A program made the translations under genes and the position numbers. This document shows, one piece after another, positions 44,754-52,685 of a stretch of 64,000 nt of DNA (position 1 is the first letter of the stretch; every line of letters begins with the position of its first letter). The DNA comes from UBA1447 sp964627535 (GTDB lineage: Bacteria; Bacillota; Clostridia; Oscillospirales; Acutalibacteraceae), in assembly GCA_964627535.1 (NCBI GenBank), contig CAZVJW010000012.1, positions 16,652-80,651 on the forward strand. The letters run 5' to 3'. The notes beneath the pieces were generated by a model that was given only the letters and a program-made list of their open reading frames with translations, was not told the origin of the DNA and did not search any database.

Positions 44754-45695
44754 ATGAAAACTGTTGACCTTATAGTGCCCTGCTATAACGAATATGACGT
44801 TTTACCTTTGTTTTACAACGAGGTTTGTTCCGTAATCAGCAGATGCCCCGGTTACAGTTTTAATTTTATTTTTATAAATGACGGAAGCAGGGATAAAACG
44901 CCGGAAGTAATTGAGGAATTCGCTAAAAAGGACGAGCGGGTTAAATACATATCTTTTTCCCGCAATTTCGGCAAAGAATCCGCTATGCTCGCGGGTATGA
45001 AATATTCTTCCGGCGATTACATCGGCATCCTTGATGCCGACCTTCAGCATTCGCCCGAGTTGATTATTGACATGCTGGGAGCGCTTGAGGAAGGTTATGA
45101 TGTCGCCGCCGCAAGACGTATTGACCGTTCCGGCGAAAGTAAAATTAAAAGTTGGTTTTCAAAGCTGTTTTATAAACTGGGCAACAGAATAATCGACATT
45201 GAAATTACCCACGGCGCACAGGATTTCAGAATAATGAAACGCAAGGTTGTTGAGGCCGTTATTTCGCTGCCCGAATACAGCCGTTTTTCAAAAGGTATTT
45301 TCACATGGGTCGGCTTTAACACCAAATGGTTTGAGCATGTCAACAGGGAACGCGCCGCCGGCAAAACAACATGGTCTTTTGTTAAACTGGTGCGTTATGC
45401 GGTTGACGGCATCATTGGTTTTTCCGCTGTACCACTTAAAATATCGCTTTTATTCGGCTCGGTTATCAGTTTTGTCGGGTTCATTTACGCCATATATATT
45501 ATTATCAGAACGCTTGTTTTCGGTGCGGATGTCCCCGGCTATCCTTCCTTAATCAGCGCGGTTTTTATCATTGGCGGGCTTATACTGCTCTCTCTGGGCA
45601 TTATCGGCGAGTACCTCGCGAGGATATACATCGAAGTGAAGCACAGACCGATTTATATCATTGACAAAACCAACATAAACCCCGAAGAACGGTAA
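44754..45695 (+). CDS. family 2 glycosyltransferase (DPM1/GtrB-like)
   Basis: 313 aa. A GT-A domain (about 1-225) with VPCYNEYDVLPLFY, FINDGSRDKTPEVI, the metal/donor motif DADLQHSPE and GKTTWSFVKLVRYAVDGIIGFS, followed by two membrane helices (about 230-255 and 265-292). This matches polyprenyl-phosphate glucosyl/mannosyl transferases (GtrB, YkcC, dolichyl-phosphate mannose synthase type), which load a sugar on a lipid carrier for cell-envelope glycosylation. The ATG lies two bases after the S41 stop codon, so it is co-translated with the ftsEX cluster. Confidence 0.92.
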   Translation: MKTVDLIVPCYNEYDVLPLFYNEVCSVISRCPGYSFNFIFINDGSRDKTPEVIEEFAKKDERVKYISFSRNFGKESAMLAGMKYSSGDYIGILDADLQHSPELIIDMLGALEEGYDVAAARRIDRSGESKIKSWFSKLFYKLGNRIIDIEITHGAQDFRIMKRKVVEAVISLPEYSRFSKGIFTWVGFNTKWFEHVNRERAAGKTTWSFVKLVRYAVDGIIGFSAVPLKISLLFGSVISFVGFIYAIYIIIRTLVFGADVPGYPSLISAVFIIGGLILLSLGIIGEYLARIYIEVKHRPIYIIDKTNINPEER

Positions 45696-45718
45696 CGGTA
45701 AATCCCTATCAAAACAAC

Positions 45719-45750
45719 GGCGCAGGCAAAAAGCCTGCGCCTGTTTTTTA
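45719..45750 (+). terminator. terminator of the ftsEX operon
   Basis: GGCGCAGGC / GCCTGCGCC with loop AAAAA and tail TGTTTTTTA; convergent with the dockerin gene on the other strand. Confidence 0.9.
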
Positions 45751-45770
45751 TGGATTGTATTCCATACGGT

Positions 45771-48700
45771 TTAACGAGCCTCGCCCGTGCTCTGGTTAAT
45801 TTGCAGCACATTGTTTTGCACATCGATTATTATATCATAATCATTTTCGTCAACAACACCGTCCCGAAAGAGATCACCCGCCATGAAATAGGGGGTGCCT
45901 GTTACGGGGTCCCATTGCGGCAAAGCGTAATTGCCGATGTCAATAATCGTGTCCGCGTCATTGGTGTTTATAATCCCGTCGCCATTGACATCGCCGAAAA
46001 TAATTGCTGTGTATGTTGCTGCAAGAGTGCCTGAGTTGGTATAAAGATCGACCGTTGCGCCTGTGCCGACTCCGCCGGGGCCGTCATTGAATAAAGCATA
46101 TCCGCCTTCGCTTGAGCCGACATAGCCGTTAGCCCCGACACCTGCACCCAAACCTGCCAGGAAATTCGGCTGATCTATTGTACCGTTGCCGTCGGTATCC
46201 AACCCGATTACAACACCGGCTTGAAGCGCTACAAGACCGATAGCCTTTGCCGTCAGGTTAATGATAGCCGTATGGAGTGCCGCCGCAGCGGCATTAATCT
46301 TTGCCTGGTTTGCGGGAAGGCTGCTCAAATCTTCCTGCAGCACGGCTTTGGCCGCTGCAAGCGCCGCTGAAAACGGAGCCCAGCTTTCGGGTGTCCAGTC
46401 GGCTGCTGTTTTTGTATTGCCGGTTGTGATTTCCGCAATCAACAGCGTGTAATTTGCGGCGTCGGTAAGCATCTTGTACGCTGCAATCAGTTTTTCCCTC
46501 GCGGTGTCAACCATGGTTTGGCGCAGGATATATTCGCCGTTGCCATCGGTTGCCGCCGCACTTTGGGCATTAACAGCGGCGGCAAAGGCGAACGCTCTTT
46601 GGAACGCCGCCCACGTAACGGAAGTATGTTGCGCTTCTACAGGGCTGCCGACCGCTGTGATTGCCTCGTTCAGGCGAGCTTTATCAGCCTGAACACGGAT
46701 CGTCCTGCTTGCGTAGAGGTTGAGCCTGTGCAGCGCATAGGCGACATCAACACTCTCAAGCACAACGGGGTCGGCTTGCTGTTGGGAAGTGCAGAGAGCC
46801 GAACAATTTGCTGCTTCTCTTTGATAATTCAGGTAGGTAAAGGGAACATAGTCCGCCATACCGAAAAAATTGTATGCAGGATCGTCATAAGAAAGCCCTG
46901 TGTTGGCGGGTTCATAGCTTTCCAGCACGGTCTTTACGTTATCCGTACCGGCCGCATATGCACTTGTTTCAAGGGCGGTTATCGCTTCATTCAGGGCTTG
47001 CACCACACCTTCGTACGCGGCAGCTGTAATTGTCATAAAGACAGCAGCCGTCCTCGGTCTGTACTGAACGGCAACAGCATTTTTAAGTGCAGAAATATAG
47101 TCGTTCCATTTGGCCGGGTCGGAATAGTCAGCCGGGTTGCGCTTAGCATTCAGTTCGGATTCAAGGAGCCCCGGAAGACCAAAGTCGTTATAAAAAATAA
47201 CATAGTGGGGAACCGTGAAGGTCTCCGCGTTGCCAATTATGGCGGTCTTGCCAGCGCTGTACTTAAAGCTGGAAGCGTATGCTCCGTCGGCAGGCCTGGC
47301 AGCCGAGGTTAAAACGAAAGGCTGTATATTACCGGAGCCGCCGTTAAAGGTTGTGTTTATGTTTGTGAACACACCGGCGGAAAAGCCGTTTGCGGCAAGT
47401 GTTGCATTTATAACAGCAGAGGTTGCTGTAACGGCTGCGGTTAAAGAATTATCATTTTCATCGGTGGCTGTTCTTTCAATGATAAACCTGTCCTGCGCGG
47501 CAAGGCCGGCAAGGTTATAATCTTGATTGCAATAAATATTCCTATATTTTAAAGTATGTGTATTGGCGGTATTCGGGTTGAGTGTGACATAATTCGCCCC
47601 GTCATCCACAACACCAGCACCCGAAATATAGGTGAATGCCATTGCGGTAAGCGGTGTTGCGGTTAGTTTTAAGCCAAGCTCGGTGTAAACATCATAGGAT
47701 ATGGTAATCATAAGCACATTATTAGGGGCGAAAACACCGCTGAGCATGCAGTTGACGGAGTCGCCGCTGTTGATAACCCTGCCGGCCAGGTTGGTCGGTG
47801 TTATTGCCTGGATGCTGGAGGTTATGGATTCTATTTTAATTTTGTAAAGCGAATCCTGCACGAAATTGCCGTTTTTGCCGGTGGCAGCGGTGTTAACACC
47901 GGTTGAATCGTTGCGGATTTGGAAGACGGTCGCTGCATTGATCTGTTTGGGCAGCGAGAGATGCAGCTTCGCGAAAGCCTGCGGAGAACTAAGGCCCATT
48001 ACGTTGGTCAGCAAAGGTAAAATAGCAGGCATTATCACAGACCTCAGGTTATATAGTTTACTGAAAACATTTTTTACAACTGTTTTCAGCTCGGTGTTAT
48101 TGACGAGCTCATCAAATGTCGTATATGTGGATTTTAACGCGTCAGGGAATATGAGATTCAGCACTCTTGCACCCGCCTCAAGCAATACCTTCATCATTGT
48201 TTTTGTTGCCAAATCGTTACCCGGGACATGGTCAAACAAAGCAAATAAAGGGGTTAAGTTGAGGTCCAAAACGCTTTGCAGAACGTTGGTTTTCAACAAA
48301 TCTTTTACAGTGGTAAAACCGTTAAGCCAATTTGCCGGTATCATTGCGGTCACAAGAGTATTAAGGTCTGCCCAGCCGTCGGTACCGGTTAAGGTTACGC
48401 TGAGCAAGCCCCCGTATTTTGTTTTTACCCATGCCATAACAGCGGTTAATGTAACATCAAAGGCCTGCCCGTAGGGAAGAAGACCTTCGCCCGGCAGAGA
48501 GCCGGCAGCCGGGTTCATATCTATTGACCGGTTTAAGTAATAAACGGTTGCATCACCCAGCATGTTAAGGATACCGTCAAGCGTCTGCGGTGTTGACGAA
48601 TAATCCATCCGCGGCACTTTCTCCGCTAAAACTTCTTTCAGCGCATACCATGCAACTTCAACAAGGGTGTCTGCATCATCCGGGATGTCTATTGTGCCGA

Positions 48701-49904
48701 TAGCCGAATTTAAGATTGAACGAACCAAGTAAGCGAACAGCTGCTGGTTGGTCATCGCATCAATTTCATCATCCGTTGCCCGGCCGGTATATTCCGCAAA
48801 GAATTTGCCGTCTGTCAGCTTAAGTATATACTTTGCGGCCAACGCCAAATTATCCGTAACATGGGTGTTATCGCCCGCTACCCAGCCGGTTAAGCTGACG
48901 GTAATCGCATCGATTATTTCAAACAGAATACTGTTGAGTTCCGATAGCAACGTTGTATCCGCGGCGAAGCTGTGGACAGGAACCGAATAATGAATATCAA
49001 AACCTGCCGCATATTCGTTCAGACCGGATTCGTCCCCGTCCGGATAAGTGACCGGGTCTTCATAACTGACGCCGCAAAATTCACGGACAGCCTTTTTCAA
49101 TTCCGTATTCATCATCGGAACCAGAACAAGATTATATATATTTTGCAGAAGCTCTTCGCCGAAGTCATAAGCAGCAGCGGTACTGCCGGTCATGTCAATA
49201 TGCCCTGCCATTGCCGGGAAGAATCCCGGGTTTTCCGTTGTGCCGACGATGATGTTGTTGATTATTTGCTGAATCATATTGTCGGCTGTTTCGGTTACCG
49301 CAGCCGGAACGGCAGTGTTTGGATACGACTGCCCAAAAAGCAGCTTTTTGACCGTTTGGTTAACATTGACACCGCTGAAATCAACTATTGAGTTTAAAAT
49401 ACCCATATCAAGGGTGCCGTCAACAATGTTTGAGAGGATTGTTGAGTTGTCGTTCAAAAACTCGAGAAGGGAGAAAATAACATTCGTATCCGCACCGGCA
49501 GCGGGCATGCTTGCTCTTCTGTACGTACTAATACCGGATATATCCAGGTCATTCAGTCCGCCCAGAGGGCCCGGAAGGCCCGGGAAAACCATTAATTCAA
49601 TATCACTGTTGTTAAAAAGATTGTAAATACTGTTTAAGGCGTTATCCACCGAGTTTAATGACACTGACCCGAACACACCCAAATCAATAATCATGTTTTT
49701 ATCGGCAAGGATTTTGTCGGTATAATCAAGAAGCATTGAACTGCATTGGTCAAGTGTAAATGCCGGCCGGTCTAGATCGTTATAGTTGGAAGCGGGAATG
49801 GCAGTATCCTTGTACGGTGCCAGTGCGCCGGCAGCAATATTGAAAATTGAAGAAAGCATTAAAAAGGACAGAAGAAAACTAATGACTCTTTTTGATTTTC
49901 TCAT
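45771..49904 (-). CDS. very large secreted dockerin protein, unknown N-terminal region
   Basis: 1377 aa. Signal peptide (about 1-27). Residues 30-650 are helical with no family I recognise; 650-900 look beta-rich; about 930-1250 contain several FIVAR-like helical repeats (ALKNAVAVQYRP, ALNEAITALETSAYA, AFAAAVNAQSA), often seen in surface glycan-binding proteins. Near residue 1260 is an EF-hand-like loop DTDGNGTIDQPN. The C-terminal about 65 residues are a type I-like dockerin: GDVNGDGIINTNDAD and GDLFRDGVVDENDYD. Dockerins bind cohesins, so the protein is likely part of a surface or secreted complex, but no cohesin is in this window. GGAGGTG precedes the ATG. Confidence 0.85.
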   Translation of the reverse strand: MRKSKRVISFLLSFLMLSSIFNIAAGALAPYKDTAIPASNYNDLDRPAFTLDQCSSMLLDYTDKILADKNMIIDLGVFGSVSLNSVDNALNSIYNLFNNSDIELMVFPGLPGPLGGLNDLDISGISTYRRASMPAAGADTNVIFSLLEFLNDNSTILSNIVDGTLDMGILNSIVDFSGVNVNQTVKKLLFGQSYPNTAVPAAVTETADNMIQQIINNIIVGTTENPGFFPAMAGHIDMTGSTAAAYDFGEELLQNIYNLVLVPMMNTELKKAVREFCGVSYEDPVTYPDGDESGLNEYAAGFDIHYSVPVHSFAADTTLLSELNSILFEIIDAITVSLTGWVAGDNTHVTDNLALAAKYILKLTDGKFFAEYTGRATDDEIDAMTNQQLFAYLVRSILNSAIGTIDIPDDADTLVEVAWYALKEVLAEKVPRMDYSSTPQTLDGILNMLGDATVYYLNRSIDMNPAAGSLPGEGLLPYGQAFDVTLTAVMAWVKTKYGGLLSVTLTGTDGWADLNTLVTAMIPANWLNGFTTVKDLLKTNVLQSVLDLNLTPLFALFDHVPGNDLATKTMMKVLLEAGARVLNLIFPDALKSTYTTFDELVNNTELKTVVKNVFSKLYNLRSVIMPAILPLLTNVMGLSSPQAFAKLHLSLPKQINAATVFQIRNDSTGVNTAATGKNGNFVQDSLYKIKIESITSSIQAITPTNLAGRVINSGDSVNCMLSGVFAPNNVLMITISYDVYTELGLKLTATPLTAMAFTYISGAGVVDDGANYVTLNPNTANTHTLKYRNIYCNQDYNLAGLAAQDRFIIERTATDENDNSLTAAVTATSAVINATLAANGFSAGVFTNINTTFNGGSGNIQPFVLTSAARPADGAYASSFKYSAGKTAIIGNAETFTVPHYVIFYNDFGLPGLLESELNAKRNPADYSDPAKWNDYISALKNAVAVQYRPRTAAVFMTITAAAYEGVVQALNEAITALETSAYAAGTDNVKTVLESYEPANTGLSYDDPAYNFFGMADYVPFTYLNYQREAANCSALCTSQQQADPVVLESVDVAYALHRLNLYASRTIRVQADKARLNEAITAVGSPVEAQHTSVTWAAFQRAFAFAAAVNAQSAAATDGNGEYILRQTMVDTAREKLIAAYKMLTDAANYTLLIAEITTGNTKTAADWTPESWAPFSAALAAAKAVLQEDLSSLPANQAKINAAAAALHTAIINLTAKAIGLVALQAGVVIGLDTDGNGTIDQPNFLAGLGAGVGANGYVGSSEGGYALFNDGPGGVGTGATVDLYTNSGTLAATYTAIIFGDVNGDGIINTNDADTIIDIGNYALPQWDPVTGTPYFMAGDLFRDGVVDENDYDIIIDVQNNVLQINQSTGEAR
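45798..45863. repeat. 66-bp dockerin DNA repeat, copy 1
   Basis: Identical over 66 bases to 50457-50522, 52713-52778 and 55748-55813; encodes the end of the dockerin (VDENDYDIIIDVQNNVLQI). Confidence 0.95.
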
Positions 49905-49931
49905 GATAACACCTCCAAAAACAGTGAATTG

Positions 49932-50034
49932 ATACTAATCCCGATTATAAAACCTCCATGAAATCAAGCAAAAGCCTTTGATAAATGGGTTTTTGTGCTG
50001 AATTTTTAGCTATGTTTTAAAGAGGGATTAGTAT
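49932..50034. repeat. MITE-like element, copy E (103 bp, diverged)
   Basis: Ends ATACTAATCCC and GGGATTAGTAT; internal TCAAGCAAAAGCCTTTGAT matches the other copies but about 30 central bases are missing. It lies in the 5' untranslated leader of the dockerin gene. Confidence 0.8.
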
Positions 50035-50102
50035 GACAGATACCGCGATTAGAATTGCAACCGTACCGGCAACACGCAAAATAGTAAAAACTCAACAATA
50101 AC

Positions 50103-50131
50103 AATATATCATAAAAGATATTTTTTGTAAA
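50103..50131 (-). promoter_or_regulatory. promoter of the large dockerin gene
   Basis: On the minus strand TTTACA (50131-50126), 17 bases, TATATT (50108-50103). The transcript would carry a leader of about 190 bases including MITE copy E. Confidence 0.5.
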
Positions 50132-50374
50132 ACCAAAAAATTTGAAAAGATTGAAAATGCTGCCCGGGTTCGGCAGGCCTCACGGAGAAGAAGTCGAAAA
50201 GCATGACTTTGTCACGGGAAGAAGTGGAGAAGAAGTTGGGGAACAGGATGTGAAACAGGAGTGCATTCAATATGCGCCCACAAGCCGATGTTGAATTGAT
50301 TCAATGCAGGGGCAGCATAAGACTATTTGCCATCCCGAACGCAGTGAAATATCTTTTTTAACGTACGAAATTTT

Positions 50375-50403
50375 ACCGGCCGCCGAGAAGTTTCGGCGGC
50401 CGG
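50375..50403 (-). terminator. hairpin terminator of the DUF6273/dockerin gene
   Basis: ACCGGCCGCCGA / TCGGCGGCCGGT inverted repeat; minus-strand tail AAAATTTCG is only moderately T-rich. A sister hairpin with a better tail is at 55665-55694. Confidence 0.7.
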
Positions 50404-50429
50404 TATGTTGTTAATTCTATTCCATTCGG

Positions 50430-52661
50430 TTAATAAATCTCACCCGTGCCTTGGTCAATTTGCAGCACATTGTTTTGCACATCGATTATTATATCATAAT
50501 CATTTTCGTCAACAACACCGTCCCGGAAGAGGTCGCCCGCCATGATATTCGCCGCATCAGTGACAGGGTCCCATTGCGGCAAAGCGTAATTGCCGATGTC
50601 AATAATCGTGTCCGAGTCATTGGTGTCTATCACACCGTCGCCATTGACATCGCCGTAAATGATAATGGTGTAGCTCTCAACCGTTGCCCCGTCTTTTGTT
50701 ACATTGACAACCGTACCCGTGCCTAAAATGCCGGTATCCGGCACATAAGACAATTCATATCCGGGAGCGACATCGACATATCCAGCCAGCGACGTTGTAC
50801 CCGGCTCCAAACCGCTGACGAAACCGTTCAAGGTATCAACCACACAACCTGTACCGGATTTAGATGTGAAGATGTCAGATGACAGATTTATTTTGACAGC
50901 GGGGCGAGCACCACTATCGGTAAAACTAACACCGTTGCCGCTATCGTTAACAAAGCCATTATTGAAGACCACACAGGCGTTGTTTGAATAATAGCCCGGA
51001 GTCCGTAACCACCAGTAGCTTCCTTCAAAATGAGACTCATCTACGAAAACACAAATCCCGCTGCTTTTTGAAAAGTCAGTTCCCTGTGTCCTGCGGGCAG
51101 TATCATCTAAGTAGCGATTTGAACTGAACCCATATGCCGTATTAATAGTATCGGCGAAAGAAAGAAGAAACAGCTTGTCGCTTGTGTTGTTACCGCCGGA
51201 AGTACCGTTCGAAGGATTATTCGCATTGACAACAGTGCTTGTTTTAATCTTTGCCTGCTCCGTTGAGTTGAAGGCTGTGTTGTAAAAATCAATATTGAGC
51301 CAGGATCGCATGGTGCAGGTTTCCCAAGTGACATTTGTATCAACCTGATTGTATGCCTTTGAATCCAAAATTTTCTCCGCCATGACAAAAAGCTCACCGT
51401 TCAAATTGGAAAGTACCCGCCATTGTATCGGCTCAAATTTGAACCAATAAACGGTGTTGCTATAATAACCATTTGTCAGTTGTAAGTCATTAACCGTCGC
51501 AAAAAACACTTGTTTATATTTCGCTCCATCGTAGGTTGCATTGCTGTCGGCATCGAGCGTAAGCAAGTTCAGCGCATCAAGCAGACCGGACTCGGTTACC
51601 TTTGTTTGCGGGTATGAACCGAATGTGATGATGTCGCCTGTTGTGACCGCATTTGAAATCCACAGCGCCGTGTAAGTTGAATCTGTATCGGGAACCGTTG
51701 CGGGAACCTCCGGCGACCAGCCGGTGAAGGTATAGCCCGCTCTTTTGACTGTTGGCGCCGTCAGTGTATCTCCGTAAATCATCGGTCCGCTCGTTGAGCC
51801 CGGACCTCCCGCCGCGTCAAAGGTAATGTTGACGGTGATGTCTGCCAGATTTAATTTCAAAGCGGGGCGAACACCAACAGATGGATTGCTGACATCGGTG
51901 CTGGTGTAGACGTCGCCATCGTAGTCCACGACGCCGGCAGCGTGAGGACCGTAGGCGGGCGACCGCAACCACCAGACGCTATTTCCTGAAAAAGGACTAT
52001 CGGTATTGACAATAAGCCCATTGCTCTTCGCGAAGTCTGACCCTTGCGCCTCACGGGAGGGGTCAGAATTATAATCCGAACTGAAGCCGGATGCGGGGTT
52101 TATCACTTCGCTGTAAGAAAGCAGAAACAACTTGTCAGTGGTGGTGTTGCCGCCGTTCGCGCCGGAAAAAGGGTTTTTCTCATTGACAACTGTGCTTGTT
52201 TTGATCTTCGCACACTCGGTTTCGTTGAAGGCTTCGTTATAAAACTCGTTGTTGAGCCAGGCGCGCACAGTACAGTTTTCCCAAGTGATATTTGTAGAAA
52301 CCTGATTGTAAGCCCTTGATGCCAGTATTTTCTCCGCCATGACAAAAAGCTCGCCGTTTGAATTGGATAGCACTCGCCACTGTATCGGCTCAAATTTGAA
52401 CCAGTCGGTTTGTTTGAAGTATTTGCTGCCGTTATAGGTAACGGTGTTATCACCTTGAAGCGTTTGGGCGTTTAGAGCGGAGATTAAGTCGGAGTCGGTT
52501 ACCCGCGTTTGCGGGTAGGAACCGTAGGTGATAATGTCACCGGTTGATAATGTGCTTCGTGCAGCAGCGGCAGAAGCCTTGAAAACACCGTTTGGTAAAA
52601 TAGAAATAAGCATAACAGCTGCCATGAAAGCGCCTAAAAGCCGTTTGGTAAGTTTTTTCAT
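50430..52661 (-). CDS. secreted protein with two DUF6273 domains, InlB-type repeat and dockerin (a)
   Basis: 743 aa. Signal peptide (about 1-31), first DUF6273 domain (about 38-275; FGSYPQT-like start, WENCTVRAWLNNEF, GGNTTTDKLFLLS, VWWLRSPAYGP), an InlB/Listeria-Bacteroides beta-repeat (about 278-340; ITFDAAGGPGS, GYTFTGWSPEVP), a second DUF6273 domain (about 345-600), a linker and the C-terminal dockerin. AGGAGG lies before the ATG. The gene follows the BspA/dockerin gene by only 25 bases and is probably in its operon. A surface protein is likely; its two DUF6273 domains are candidate ligand-binding units. Closely related to the gene at 55721-58054. Confidence 0.85.
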   Translation of the reverse strand: MKKLTKRLLGAFMAAVMLISILPNGVFKASAAAARSTLSTGDIITYGSYPQTRVTDSDLISALNAQTLQGDNTVTYNGSKYFKQTDWFKFEPIQWRVLSNSNGELFVMAEKILASRAYNQVSTNITWENCTVRAWLNNEFYNEAFNETECAKIKTSTVVNEKNPFSGANGGNTTTDKLFLLSYSEVINPASGFSSDYNSDPSREAQGSDFAKSNGLIVNTDSPFSGNSVWWLRSPAYGPHAAGVVDYDGDVYTSTDVSNPSVGVRPALKLNLADITVNITFDAAGGPGSTSGPMIYGDTLTAPTVKRAGYTFTGWSPEVPATVPDTDSTYTALWISNAVTTGDIITFGSYPQTKVTESGLLDALNLLTLDADSNATYDGAKYKQVFFATVNDLQLTNGYYSNTVYWFKFEPIQWRVLSNLNGELFVMAEKILDSKAYNQVDTNVTWETCTMRSWLNIDFYNTAFNSTEQAKIKTSTVVNANNPSNGTSGGNNTSDKLFLLSFADTINTAYGFSSNRYLDDTARRTQGTDFSKSSGICVFVDESHFEGSYWWLRTPGYYSNNACVVFNNGFVNDSGNGVSFTDSGARPAVKINLSSDIFTSKSGTGCVVDTLNGFVSGLEPGTTSLAGYVDVAPGYELSYVPDTGILGTGTVVNVTKDGATVESYTIIIYGDVNGDGVIDTNDSDTIIDIGNYALPQWDPVTDAANIMAGDLFRDGVVDENDYDIIIDVQNNVLQIDQGTGEIY
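50457..50522. repeat. 66-bp dockerin DNA repeat, copy 2
   Basis: Identical to 45798-45863 over its full length. Confidence 0.95.
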
Positions 52662-52685
52662 CTTTTTGTCCTCCTGCTTATTCGG

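Larger units (their letters stand above)
49905..50429. other. leader and spacer upstream of the large dockerin gene
   Basis: About 525 bases without a gene. Contains the ribosome site, MITE copy E (49932-50034), the minus-strand promoter (50103-50131), a stretch with GAGAAG/GAAGAAG-spaced short palindromes (about 50180-50250) and the terminator of the next dockerin gene (50375-50403). Confidence 0.7.

Noticed and set aside
46518..47312. 264-codon plus-strand frame inside the large dockerin gene
   Set aside because: Shadow of the FIVAR-like region; the dockerin protein frame is continuous over 4.1 kb.
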